From assembly GCA_949529985.1 (NCBI GenBank), contig CATIRS010000032.1, positions 1 through 64,000 on the forward strand: a stretch of DNA of 64,000 bases. The letters run 5' to 3'. Within the stretch, counting starts at the first letter, position 1. Every line of letters begins with the position of its first letter. Position numbers and translations under genes: made by a program. The DNA comes from Owenweeksia sp. TMED14 (lineage in GTDB: Bacteria; Bacteroidota; Bacteroidia; Flavobacteriales; Schleiferiaceae). Below, in pieces: positions 19,709 through 28,161 of the stretch. The notes under the pieces are model-generated. The model did no database searches and had not been told where the DNA came from. It saw only the letters and a program-made list of their open reading frames with translations.

Positions 19709-20050
19709 ATGATACCTACTGAATGGACCAAGAATTATTATAGCATAGGTGAAGTTGCTAAAATATTTGATTTAAATACTTCTGCATTAAGATTTTGGGA
19801 AAAAGAATTTCCAGAGTTAAATCCGAAAAAGAATTTAAGAGGCGTGAGAAAATATACTCCAGAAAACATGGAAGTATTGAGAAAAATATATCATCTTATA
19901 AAAGAACGTGGATTCACGATTAAAGGTGCTCGAAACAAATACAAGGACAATCCATCAGAAACTGTAAATACAGAACAGGTGGTAAGGCGATTAATCACCT
20001 TAAAAGACAGTATCGAGTCTCTTAAAAAACAACTAGATAGCATAAAATAA
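19709..20050 (+). CDS. MerR family transcriptional regulator
   Basis: A 113-residue regulator consisting almost only of a MerR-type winged helix-turn-helix: YSIGEVAKIFDLNTSALRFW, then NPKKNLRGVRKYTPENMEVL and the second-helix region HLIKERGFTIKGARNKY. A short coiled-coil tail for dimerisation follows (KDSIESLKKQLDSIK). There is no ligand domain and no cysteine for metal sensing. MerR-type genes next to an M23 peptidase gene recur in Bacteroidota, but the regulated genes are unknown to me. Confidence 0.88.
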   Translation: MIPTEWTKNYYSIGEVAKIFDLNTSALRFWEKEFPELNPKKNLRGVRKYTPENMEVLRKIYHLIKERGFTIKGARNKYKDNPSETVNTEQVVRRLITLKDSIESLKKQLDSIK

Positions 20051-20138
20051 AAATTAAAGTGAAACAGCTGATATAACAAGCGAAGGTCTAAGAATTATTC
20101 CCCTTATTTTTCCGATCTTTATATCAAAATAATTTATC

Positions 20139-20507
20139 ATGAAAAACTGGATCATCTTGCTCTTATTTGGATTTATAGTCGCTTCCTGCGCGACTCCTAA
20201 AGCCACTATTCTTCAGAAATCCTCAAGCATATTTGTGATAGCAGTTGAAAAAAAGGCTAATAGCCCGATGGATATTGTTGATGTCCAACTATCCGATGGT
20301 TCACAATGGGTCTCAGGATCCTTTCAATACACAGACAAAAATGGTATGAAAAATGGACTTCTTAACACCAAAGGGTATGACTCATTTGGGTTGAAGGTAT
20401 CTACCCCTGAATTATCATTTGATCCGATAAAAGCCATGATTTCTTACAGGACAGAGAAAGACGGGGTCATTAAGTCATTTCTAGTAGAATTTGATTCAAA
20501 TAATTAA
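20139..20507 (+). CDS. Hypothetical lipoprotein
   Basis: A 122-residue protein with a clear lipoprotein signal (MKNWIILLLFGFIVASC, lipobox VASC) and a small mature domain of alternating strands, including DVQLSDGSQWVSGSF. I do not recognise the family. It stands alone between the MerR gene (88 nt upstream) and the queD-like gene (28 nt downstream). A Lys after the Cys is absent (C-ATPKAT), so export to the outer membrane or surface cannot be judged reliably. Confidence 0.7.
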   Translation: MKNWIILLLFGFIVASCATPKATILQKSSSIFVIAVEKKANSPMDIVDVQLSDGSQWVSGSFQYTDKNGMKNGLLNTKGYDSFGLKVSTPELSFDPIKAMISYRTEKDGVIKSFLVEFDSNN

Positions 20508-20535
20508 TCTGGTTTAATAATACAAATCATCTCTC

Positions 20536-20949
20536 ATGATTTATATCCAACGCCGCGAAAATTTTAGCGCATCGCATCGCCTTTATAATTCTTCTTGGAC
20601 GAATGAGAAGAACTTTGACATTTTTGGCAAATGTTCAAATAAAAATGGACATGGTCACAACTTTCAATTGATTGTTACAGTGAAAGGGAATGTTAATCCC
20701 GAAACAGGTTTTGTAATGAATCTAGCTGATTTGAAAAGTTTAATTATGTCCAATATAATTGATCATGTTGATCATACCAACCTTAATGACGATGTAGAAT
20801 TTTTAAAGGGAATAATACCCTCAACTGAAAATTTAGCAATAGCATTTTGGGAAATTCTTTCGCCAGCAATAAACGATCACGGAGCATATCTTCATTGTAT
20901 TCGAATTATTGAAACTGAAAATAACTCTGTAGAATATTTCGGAAAATGA
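20536..20949 (+). CDS. 6-carboxytetrahydropterin synthase / 6-pyruvoyl-tetrahydropterin synthase family protein
   Basis: A 137-residue T-fold enzyme acting on dihydroneopterin triphosphate. The three zinc-binding His are visible in FSASHRLYN and NGHGHNF, the catalytic Cys in FGKCSNKNGHGH, and the end carries the conserved IRIIETENNSVEY. In bacteria this family most often makes 6-carboxytetrahydropterin for queuosine (QueD), and queG, the last step of that pathway, is also in this window at 56.3 kb. A PTPS role in tetrahydropterin synthesis cannot be excluded. Its stop overlaps the fabD start by 4 nt. Confidence 0.88.
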   Translation: MIYIQRRENFSASHRLYNSSWTNEKNFDIFGKCSNKNGHGHNFQLIVTVKGNVNPETGFVMNLADLKSLIMSNIIDHVDHTNLNDDVEFLKGIIPSTENLAIAFWEILSPAINDHGAYLHCIRIIETENNSVEYFGK

Positions 20950-21812
20950 AAGTATATGTTTTTCCAGGCCAAGGTGCCCAAAGCCCTGGAATGGCTAAGG
21001 ATCTCTATGAGAATAACAAAGATGTTTTTGAGCAAGCAAATTCTATATTAGGATATGAATTGTCTGAAATAATGTTCAATGGTAGTATGGAGGATCTCAC
21101 TAAAACAAAAGTGACGCAGCCAGCAGTGTTTTTGCATTCCGTAGTAAAAGCAAAGTCCCTAGGTTCAAATTTTCACCCTTCGATGGTTGCAGGTCATTCT
21201 TTAGGCGAATTCTCTGCTCTGGTCGCTTCCGGAGCAATGAACTTTGAAGACGGCTTGAAATTGGTTTTTCAACGCGCCCTTGGAATGCAAAGCGCATGTG
21301 AGGATCAACCTTCAACAATGGCTGCTATTATTGGCCTAGAAGATTCTGTGGTAGAAGACATCTGTCAAAAATCTACTGGACTCGTAGTGCCTGCTAATTA
21401 CAATACGCCTGGACAACTTGTGATATCTGGAGCGACAGAGGCCGTAGAAAAAGCATGTGATGCATGCAAAGAAGCAGGGGCCAAAAGAGCTTTGATTCTT
21501 CCTGTCAACGGAGCCTTTCATAGCCCACTTATGGCTCCCGCGCAAGAAAAGTTAGCTGTGGCGTTAGATGCCGTCAACTTTAAAACACCTCGTTGTCCAA
21601 TTTATCAGAATTTCGTTGCAAAGCCTGTTACAGATCCTGATGAAATCCGTCTTAACCTAAAGGCTCAACTCACAGGCTCCGTGAAGTGGAACCAAACCAT
21701 AAAAGCTATGATCAGTGATGGAGCAACACAATTTTATGAAGTAGGACCAGGAAAGGCCTTACAAAGCATGGTAAGGAAGATCGCACCAGGCATAGAGGCT
21801 GTTTCAGCGTGA
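20946..21812 (+). CDS. fabD: Malonyl CoA-acyl carrier protein transacylase
   Basis: A 288-residue transferase moving malonyl groups from CoA to ACP for fatty acid synthesis. The N-terminal FPGQGAQSPGMAKDL, the active-site GHSLGEFSALV (Ser near residue 83) and the His in NGAFHSPLM are all present. Length is normal. The start overlaps the preceding gene (ATGA) and its stop overlaps the GTG start of mvaD (GTGA), so translation of the run is coupled. Linking fatty acid and isoprenoid genes in one transcript makes sense as both draw on acetyl-CoA. Confidence 0.96.
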   Translation: MKVYVFPGQGAQSPGMAKDLYENNKDVFEQANSILGYELSEIMFNGSMEDLTKTKVTQPAVFLHSVVKAKSLGSNFHPSMVAGHSLGEFSALVASGAMNFEDGLKLVFQRALGMQSACEDQPSTMAAIIGLEDSVVEDICQKSTGLVVPANYNTPGQLVISGATEAVEKACDACKEAGAKRALILPVNGAFHSPLMAPAQEKLAVALDAVNFKTPRCPIYQNFVAKPVTDPDEIRLNLKAQLTGSVKWNQTIKAMISDGATQFYEVGPGKALQSMVRKIAPGIEAVSA

Positions 21813-22837
21813 TCACTTCTTGGCAAAGCCCCTCAAACATCGCGCTAATAAAATATTGGGGCAAGAGACACCCACAGTTGCCCTCAAACCCTTCTATTAG
21901 CTTCACCCTTAGTGAATGTAATACAAAAACACAAGTTAATTTTGCACAAGGATCTGGAGTAAGCATCAGTCTTGATGGGGTTAATCAACCAACATTTATT
22001 CCAAAAATAGAAGAGTTCATAAAACGAATATCTCCAAGACACCCATGGCTATCTTCTTATTCATTATCCATAGAAACAAGCAATAGCTTCCCACATTCTA
22101 GCGGTATAGCAAGCAGCGCTTCTGGGCTTAGCGCTCTTTCTCTTTGCATAGTGGAATTTGCGGAAAAAATAGATTTTCAATATGGTGCAACAGGCTTCCA
22201 TCAAGAAGCTTCGATATTATCAAGATTGGGATCAGGGTCTGCGAGTCGTTCCATCTATGGCGGCCTTGTTGTTTGGGGGAAGACGCCGTCAATAGAAAAT
22301 GCTAATGATGAATATGCCGTTAAATACCCGCATCAAGTTCACCCCACTTTCAATAATTACTTTGACGTTGTGCTACTTGTCGATATTGGGGAAAAGGCCA
22401 TAAGCAGCAGTATTGGACATTCTTTAATGGACACCCATCCATTCAAAGAGAAACGTTTTTCCCAGGCACACCAAAACCTATGTGATATTCAGGGCCCATT
22501 AAGAACGGGAGATCTTGAAAGGTTTATAGAGATTGTGGAACTGGAGGCTCTGACGCTTCATGGCCTCATGATGAGCTCCTCTCCTAGTTATATATTATTA
22601 AAGCCAAATACATTAGCAATCATTCAAAAAATAAGGGAATTCAGAATAGATACTGGCTTGCCCATTAGTTTCACTCTGGACGCTGGGGCAAATGTCCATG
22701 TGCTATTTCCAAGCTCGATAAAAGAAAAAGCAATGCACTTCATCAAAGACTCATTGACACAGCATTGTAAGTCGCATAGATATATTTTAGATCATGTTGG
22801 AGACGGCCCTAAACGTTTACCTAACTTTGTGGAATGA
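21809..22837 (+). CDS. mvaD: Diphosphomevalonate decarboxylase
   Basis: A 342-residue GHMP-kinase superfamily enzyme that makes isopentenyl diphosphate in the mevalonate pathway. The N-terminal SPSNIALIKYWGKR, with the following PSNPSISFTLS, is diagnostic, and the phosphate-binding loop is PHSSGIASSASGLSAL. The catalytic Asp region near the C terminus reads FTLDAGANVHVL. It starts at a GTG that overlaps the fabD stop and ends in an ATGA overlap with the kinase gene. It supports use of the mevalonate route, as is common in Flavobacteriia. Confidence 0.95.
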   Translation: MITSWQSPSNIALIKYWGKRHPQLPSNPSISFTLSECNTKTQVNFAQGSGVSISLDGVNQPTFIPKIEEFIKRISPRHPWLSSYSLSIETSNSFPHSSGIASSASGLSALSLCIVEFAEKIDFQYGATGFHQEASILSRLGSGSASRSIYGGLVVWGKTPSIENANDEYAVKYPHQVHPTFNNYFDVVLLVDIGEKAISSSIGHSLMDTHPFKEKRFSQAHQNLCDIQGPLRTGDLERFIEIVELEALTLHGLMMSSSPSYILLKPNTLAIIQKIREFRIDTGLPISFTLDAGANVHVLFPSSIKEKAMHFIKDSLTQHCKSHRYILDHVGDGPKRLPNFVE

Positions 22838-23772
22838 AATCTTCATATTTCGCCAAAATTCTTTTGTTCGGAGAATACGGAATCATCAGAGACACCATGG
22901 GTCTATCAATACCCTACCGTAGCTTCTCGGGTAATTTAAGTTTACCGAATGGCGAATCAAATGAAGACCAAAACCTCTCGAATCGAGAACTAACAAAGTT
23001 TTACAAGCATTTAAAAGATCTGGATTCTAAGGACATTCTAATTGCTTCCTTACGACTCAATGAATTTAATGAGGATCTTAAAAAAGGATTGTACTTTAAA
23101 TCGACGATCCCTCAAGGTTATGGCGTCGGTTCTTCTGGGGCCTTAGTAGCGGCTACCTTCGGCCGGTATTCAAACTTTCAGTTATCACTCAGCAGCCCAC
23201 TACCTCCAGATTCAATTCAAGGACTTAAAGAGTGTCTTGGTCAAATGGAAAGCTATTTTCATGGTAAAAGCTCAGGTATAGATCCTACAATATGCTATCT
23301 TCAATTGCCTCTTTTGATACGTTCACAAACAGACCTTGGCACAGTGGCATTGCCTTCTACCGAAAGCAAAGGCACTGGAGCTATTTTTTTACTCAACTCT
23401 GGGAATCCGGGAGAGACTCAGCCTATGGTAAACCTATTTATGGAAAAACTCAAAGAAGAGGGATTCCGTAATGTCATGAGTGGGCAGTTTAAAAAATACA
23501 ACGATGCCTGCGTCCAAGCTTTCTTGAATGGTGATTGGGACCCCTTATTTATAAATTTAAAATCACTGAGCCGTCTGGCGCTAGATCATTTCACGCCCAT
23601 GATACCCAATGATTTTCATACAATCTGGCAAAAAGGCATTGATAGCAATGCATACTATCTAAAGTTATGTGGCTCTGGAGGGGGGGGGTATATTCTCGGA
23701 TTCACCAAAAATATAGAAAAAGCACAAGAAGAATTATCTCCTCATTCTATGGAAATTGTTCTCAGGTTTTAA
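22834..23772 (+). CDS. Mevalonate kinase-like GHMP kinase
   Basis: A 312-residue GHMP kinase. It opens with KILLFGEYGIIRDTMGLSIPY (membership motif of mevalonate kinases), has the glycine/serine phosphate loop QGYGVGSSGALVAA and a C-terminal LKLCGSGGGGYILGF. The position directly after mvaD (ATGA overlap) and before a UbiA-type gene is the usual Bacteroidota arrangement for mevalonate kinase. Phosphomevalonate kinase is the main alternative; the sequence alone does not settle which phosphate it adds. Confidence 0.85.
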   Translation: MKSSYFAKILLFGEYGIIRDTMGLSIPYRSFSGNLSLPNGESNEDQNLSNRELTKFYKHLKDLDSKDILIASLRLNEFNEDLKKGLYFKSTIPQGYGVGSSGALVAATFGRYSNFQLSLSSPLPPDSIQGLKECLGQMESYFHGKSSGIDPTICYLQLPLLIRSQTDLGTVALPSTESKGTGAIFLLNSGNPGETQPMVNLFMEKLKEEGFRNVMSGQFKKYNDACVQAFLNGDWDPLFINLKSLSRLALDHFTPMIPNDFHTIWQKGIDSNAYYLKLCGSGGGGYILGFTKNIEKAQEELSPHSMEIVLRF

Positions 23773-23780
23773 AGTGTAAC

Positions 23781-24470
23781 ATGGGCAAGAGAAATAAAAT
23801 ATTAATCCGATTAGTAGCCTTTCTTAGCCTCGTCCGTTGGACACATATTATCTTTATTTTCTCCACTCAGGCAATGGCTCAATTATTCCTTTTTTCAACA
23901 GGAGATGTTAAAGGTGATGTTTTTTTTCAATTGGAATTTTGGGCAATCGTCTTTACAACAGGACTCTTAGTTGCCGGAGGATCACTTTTAAATAGTTTTT
24001 ATGATCTAGAAAAAGATATAACACAACGACCGTTTCGAACTCTGCTAGAGAGACCTGTAGCTCGAAAATATGGAGTCCGTTTGGCTATTTCATTTTACTT
24101 TTTAGCCACTCTCACAGCATGGATAAATTTAGAGATATTCATTGCCTTTTCATTTTCAGTTTACGGAATACTTCTTTGGTTGTATTCCCATAAGTCATGG
24201 AATACAAATATTTTAGGGCCTTTAATTGCAACTCTATTAGCGTATACTCCTTTGTTAATATTGGCTATGGCAAGCTATCCGGAATCATCAGAAGGATTCT
24301 TTCAATCCCTACCAATCGCTATGGCTATGATATTATTAGAATGGCGACGGCAGTCAGAAAGGATATCGATGTACAAACTTGTATCTGAGAAAAGAACTTC
24401 AGCAGTTCAGCGCCAATGGATATACAAGGCCCTGCTAACTACCGGTGTTTGTTGTATTGCCATTATTTAA
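23781..24470 (+). CDS. UbiA-type prenyltransferase, short and lacking the second Asp motif
   Basis: A 229-residue integral membrane protein with the first UbiA aspartate motif NSFYDLEKDITQRP and the following polar stretch, matching the geranylgeranylglycerol-phosphate geranylgeranyltransferase-like proteins that follow mevalonate kinase in Bacteroidota. About six membrane segments are visible. Where the second motif (DxxxD, as in KDIEDxxGD) should stand it reads LEWRRQSERISMYKLVSEKRT, without any Asp, and the protein ends soon after, some 60-90 residues short. The start at 23781 is 9 nt after the kinase stop; an upstream in-frame ATG lies inside that gene and adds no family sequence. It may be a degenerate or damaged copy. 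Confidence 0.7.
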   Translation: MGKRNKILIRLVAFLSLVRWTHIIFIFSTQAMAQLFLFSTGDVKGDVFFQLEFWAIVFTTGLLVAGGSLLNSFYDLEKDITQRPFRTLLERPVARKYGVRLAISFYFLATLTAWINLEIFIAFSFSVYGILLWLYSHKSWNTNILGPLIATLLAYTPLLILAMASYPESSEGFFQSLPIAMAMILLEWRRQSERISMYKLVSEKRTSAVQRQWIYKALLTTGVCCIAII

Positions 24471-24477
24471 TAGAGAG

Positions 24478-26703
24478 TCAGCGAATTAGATTGAAGCTCC
24501 CTGTCTTCTCCTTTATGTTACCAAAAGGCAAATAAAGAATTAATTTATATAAATATGCGCCTTCAGGAGATGGCTGACCATTTAATGTGCCATCCCATGA
24601 CTCTTCCATATCATTGGAAGAGAACACCATCAGTCCCCAACGATTAAATACCTGCCATTCTAACCTTTCTATTCCAGATGCCTCAATCTTTATTCTGTCG
24701 TTTATTATATCACCATTAGGAGTAAAAGTATTAGGCACATAAACATAATAGTCCATCTTCAATTCTATATCTATTGAAACTGAGTCTTGACATCCCAAAG
24801 AATCAGATATAACCAACCCAACAGTATAAAACCCTGGCAATTTATATGAATGATAGGGATTAACCATATTCGAAATATCTCCGTCACCAAAATACCATTT
24901 CACATAATTAGTATCGCTAGACTGGTTGCTGAACTGAACATTTAGTGGATAGCCTGGACTGGGGAAATATGAAAATGCCGCTGATGGAATCTGGGCAACA
25001 ATTACCCAAACTGAATCTTTAACTACAGATCCACAACCATCAGTAACTTCATATAAATACCAATCTGATTTAGGTGGAGTAATCGTCCATGCAGAATCAC
25101 TTGGACCATTATTCCACTGAAAAGCATATGGAGGAGTTCCCTTTTTAGCCTCACTCAAAACCTCTAGAGACTCCCCTGGACATATAGGATACGGACTATT
25201 ACTTATGGTCTGAATAGAGTCATAAGCCTGTAAATAAATAGTGACACTATCCACTATCGCCTGCCCCATACATTCATCAATAGCGGAATAATAATATGTA
25301 GTAGTATTGGCTGGATTCACACTCAGCAGACTAGGACCTGTAGTATCTGTTCCCCACCAACCATTTGAAACGCCTTGACCAGCGGAATAGGAACCACCCA
25401 AGATAACCTGTTCACCTGGACACGTGATAGTATCATTCCCCTGAGTTATGCCGGAGCTGACTATTAGTGGAATTTTATCGGTAATTAAAAAGGTCTTGTA
25501 CTGAGGTGGGTAAACTGCACAGTTCGTAGTCACGGGCTGCATTACAAAGCGAATTGTATCCAAATTCTCTACTACTCCATCATCAAAAGCAGTTATTGGA
25601 ACAGAGTCATTTGTGACTCCGGGAAGAAGTGTTACTGAAGTTGGGAGAGCAGCATAGTCAACTCCAGAAATAGCATTGCCTGAATAGTTGAAATTTATAG
25701 TCATTGTATCAGAAATTGCGCCACTACGGTTCAAGTATAAATAGGAGGGCTTACAGCCTTCAACGACGGTAGTGTCGTTAAAAGTATTTCCTTGGTTAAA
25801 ATTAGAATTCAGAGATATCGTCGGCAAATCAAAACTTCTAGCACCAAGGAATACAGCAGAATTCAATGAACCATCTAATACATCAGCAATAATTAATTTT
25901 ATTGTGTACAGAGATCCACATGTAACCTCAGCTTTGGCAGTAAAAACATCGGTAAAACCTGGGTAATTAACAATTGCCGTAGGTGAATTTGGATTGTACA
26001 TAGATGAATTAGCAACATAATTCGGATTTGCGGCTAAACAATTAGACGCCGGATAACTTCCAGATGGATATCCTTGATTAATTGTATTTATCGCCACCGG
26101 AACATTAGTTCCAGGTATAGTGGCCAAATTAACAGTATCTATGGCGGAATTTCCGTTAATTCCTGAACCTATTAAGAAAAAACCAAAAACATCATTATAT
26201 CCAGAACAAGTATAATCAGTATACTCTTTCGAGGCAAATATGTAATCAAATTTTACTGAATCCCCAGGCGCTACAAAACTAAATTCCATAATTCCTTTAT
26301 CAAAAAGGTTTCCTGAAGTACCAATAGCACTAAGAACTGTAGATAAGTTAGCAGATGGAGTAGTAGTGTTATTTGTATAAGACCCTGACTGTCCAGGAAC
26401 TGCATCAATGGCGTCTGTCGTTGACATCACTATTCCTGAATCCAAACCAAAGGCAGGATTATTAATATAAAATTTCCCAAATTGGACTGAAGAAGCTTGG
26501 GTCTTTGGAACACCTAAAAGTCCTATTGGCGAAAAAACAGTAAGATTAGGACCAACAAAAACATTTTGAATTAACCACATAGGGTCATTCCGTGGGCTAG
26601 ATGAATTGACAACAATGTTTTGAGCCTCTAATAAACAATGAGCGCACAAAAACAAAAGGAGAATGAAAGAAAGTTTACTGAAGGTGAAGAATCGAGATAT
26701 CAT
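24478..26703 (-). CDS. Secreted choice-of-anchor L / PKD protein with T9SS type B sorting domain
   Basis: A 741-residue exported protein. After a signal peptide (to about LLEAQ) comes a choice-of-anchor L-like domain (about 30-290, with IMEFSFVAPGDSVKFDYIFA and EYTDYTCSGYNDVFGFFL), a Calx-beta-like stretch (about 310-410, ISGVDYAALPTSVTLLPG), Ig-like repeats, a PKD domain (YFGDGDISNMVNPYHSY) and the gliding-associated type B C-terminal domain (VPNTFTPNGDIINDRIKI, FNRWGLMVF, PEGAYLYKL). It should be exported by the T9SS and stay at the surface or be released. Type B cargo usually depends on an SprF-like partner; the one at 11.6 kb or another elsewhere could serve. Its 3' end meets the UbiA-type gene 7 nt away. 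Confidence 0.9.
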   Translation of the reverse strand: MISRFFTFSKLSFILLLFLCAHCLLEAQNIVVNSSSPRNDPMWLIQNVFVGPNLTVFSPIGLLGVPKTQASSVQFGKFYINNPAFGLDSGIVMSTTDAIDAVPGQSGSYTNNTTTPSANLSTVLSAIGTSGNLFDKGIMEFSFVAPGDSVKFDYIFASKEYTDYTCSGYNDVFGFFLIGSGINGNSAIDTVNLATIPGTNVPVAINTINQGYPSGSYPASNCLAANPNYVANSSMYNPNSPTAIVNYPGFTDVFTAKAEVTCGSLYTIKLIIADVLDGSLNSAVFLGARSFDLPTISLNSNFNQGNTFNDTTVVEGCKPSYLYLNRSGAISDTMTINFNYSGNAISGVDYAALPTSVTLLPGVTNDSVPITAFDDGVVENLDTIRFVMQPVTTNCAVYPPQYKTFLITDKIPLIVSSGITQGNDTITCPGEQVILGGSYSAGQGVSNGWWGTDTTGPSLLSVNPANTTTYYYSAIDECMGQAIVDSVTIYLQAYDSIQTISNSPYPICPGESLEVLSEAKKGTPPYAFQWNNGPSDSAWTITPPKSDWYLYEVTDGCGSVVKDSVWVIVAQIPSAAFSYFPSPGYPLNVQFSNQSSDTNYVKWYFGDGDISNMVNPYHSYKLPGFYTVGLVISDSLGCQDSVSIDIELKMDYYVYVPNTFTPNGDIINDRIKIEASGIERLEWQVFNRWGLMVFSSNDMEESWDGTLNGQPSPEGAYLYKLILYLPFGNIKEKTGSFNLIR

Positions 26704-26763
26704 TTGCTTTTTAATTGCTCATTAAAGATATAAAATCATTTACTAGATACCTATATTCGCCCA

Positions 26764-28143
26764 ATGAACAAATACATACAGGACAATCAAAAACGATTTA
26801 TTGATGAGCTCTTTGAGTTACTAAGAATTCCGAGCGTTAGTGCAGATCCAAACCTTAAAGACGATGTGATCAAGGCAGCAGGAACAACAGCGAGATTCCT
26901 GAAAGCAGCGGGGGCTAATTCTGTAGAGATATGCGAAACACCTGGATATCCTGTCGTATATGGTGACTATTTCGTTTCACCTAACCTTCCCACCGTTTTA
27001 GTTTACGGGCATTACGACGTTCAACCTGCTGATCCTATTAACCTTTGGTCATCTGATCCTTTTGAACCGGTAATAAAAAATACAGAAGTCCATCCCAAGG
27101 GTGCAATTTTCGCAAGAGGAGCATGCGACGACAAAGGACAGTTTTTTATGCATGTGAAGGCCTTCGAAACGATGGTTGCAACAGACAATGTTACATGCAA
27201 TATAAAATTCATGATAGAAGGCGAAGAGGAAGTTGGTTCCGAAAATCTAGCTTGGTTTGTGAAAAAAAATCATAAACGCCTATCATGCGATGTAGTACTC
27301 ATTTCTGATACAGGTATGGTAGGACCGGGAATCCCTTCCCTTACAACAGGATTAAGAGGTTTAAGCTATGTTGAAGTTGAAGTGACAGGACCAAATAGAG
27401 ACTTGCATTCAGGACTGTACGGAGGGGCAGTAGCAAATCCCATAAACGCTCTCACAAAGATGATTTCGCGCCTGCATGATGATAGGAAGAAAATTACAGT
27501 TCCTGGTTTCTACAATAAAGTTGAAATCCTTAGCCCCGAAGAAAGAGCCGAACTAGCTCAGGCCCCATTTTCTCTAGAAGGTTATAAGAAGGCATTGGAC
27601 TTAGTTGATGTCGATGGAGAAGACGGATATAGCACAACTGAGAGAAACTCAATTCGTCCAACCCTAGATGTGAATGGGATTTGGGGTGGATATACTGGGG
27701 AAGGAGCAAAGACAGTAATAGCCTCTAAAGCATATGCAAAAATATCCATGAGGCTTGTGCCAAAGCAGGATCCAAAAGAAATTACAGAATTATTTACTAA
27801 ATATTTTAAATCCATTGCTCCATCAGCAGTGCGAATAAAGATAACTCCCCACCATGGAGGCGAACCATACGTATGCCCTACCGGTCATCCAGGATATAGC
27901 GCTGCGGCCAAGGCACTAAATGATTCCTTTGGAAGAAAAGCTGTTCCAGTCCGAAGCGGAGGGAGTATTCCTATCGTAGCATTGTTTGAAACTGAGCTCA
28001 ATGTAAAGAGCATACTCATGGGATTTGGATTGGATAGCGACGCTATCCACTCCCCTGATGAGCATTTTGGTCTAGAGAATTATTTCAAAGGCATTGAAAC
28101 CATTCCATTGTTTTATAAATATTTCGCACAAAAAGATAAGTAG
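26764..28143 (+). CDS. M20 family dipeptidase
   Basis: A 459-residue zinc metallopeptidase of the M20/M25/M40 family, close to carnosinase-like (CNDP) dipeptidases. Metal-site motifs are VYGHYDVQPADP (His near 82), ARGACDDKGQ, MIEGEEEVGSENL and SDTGM; the C-terminal His region is SDAIHSPDEHFGLENY. The dimerisation lid domain lies between (about 200-360). No signal peptide is visible, so it is probably cytoplasmic and hydrolyses dipeptides for amino acid recycling. It stands alone: divergent from the type B gene across 60 nt and convergent with the phosphate transporter gene. Confidence 0.92.
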   Translation: MNKYIQDNQKRFIDELFELLRIPSVSADPNLKDDVIKAAGTTARFLKAAGANSVEICETPGYPVVYGDYFVSPNLPTVLVYGHYDVQPADPINLWSSDPFEPVIKNTEVHPKGAIFARGACDDKGQFFMHVKAFETMVATDNVTCNIKFMIEGEEEVGSENLAWFVKKNHKRLSCDVVLISDTGMVGPGIPSLTTGLRGLSYVEVEVTGPNRDLHSGLYGGAVANPINALTKMISRLHDDRKKITVPGFYNKVEILSPEERAELAQAPFSLEGYKKALDLVDVDGEDGYSTTERNSIRPTLDVNGIWGGYTGEGAKTVIASKAYAKISMRLVPKQDPKEITELFTKYFKSIAPSAVRIKITPHHGGEPYVCPTGHPGYSAAAKALNDSFGRKAVPVRSGGSIPIVALFETELNVKSILMGFGLDSDAIHSPDEHFGLENYFKGIETIPLFYKYFAQKDK

Positions 28144-28161
28144 CTATTCAGATACTTTTTC

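Noticed and set aside
20051..20138. tRNA or small RNA gene in the gap before the lipoprotein
   Set aside because: No cloverleaf, T-loop motif or clear promoter plus terminator could be seen.
23667..23780. N-terminal extension of the UbiA-type gene
   Set aside because: It overlaps the kinase gene in another frame, is not hydrophobic and adds no family sequence.
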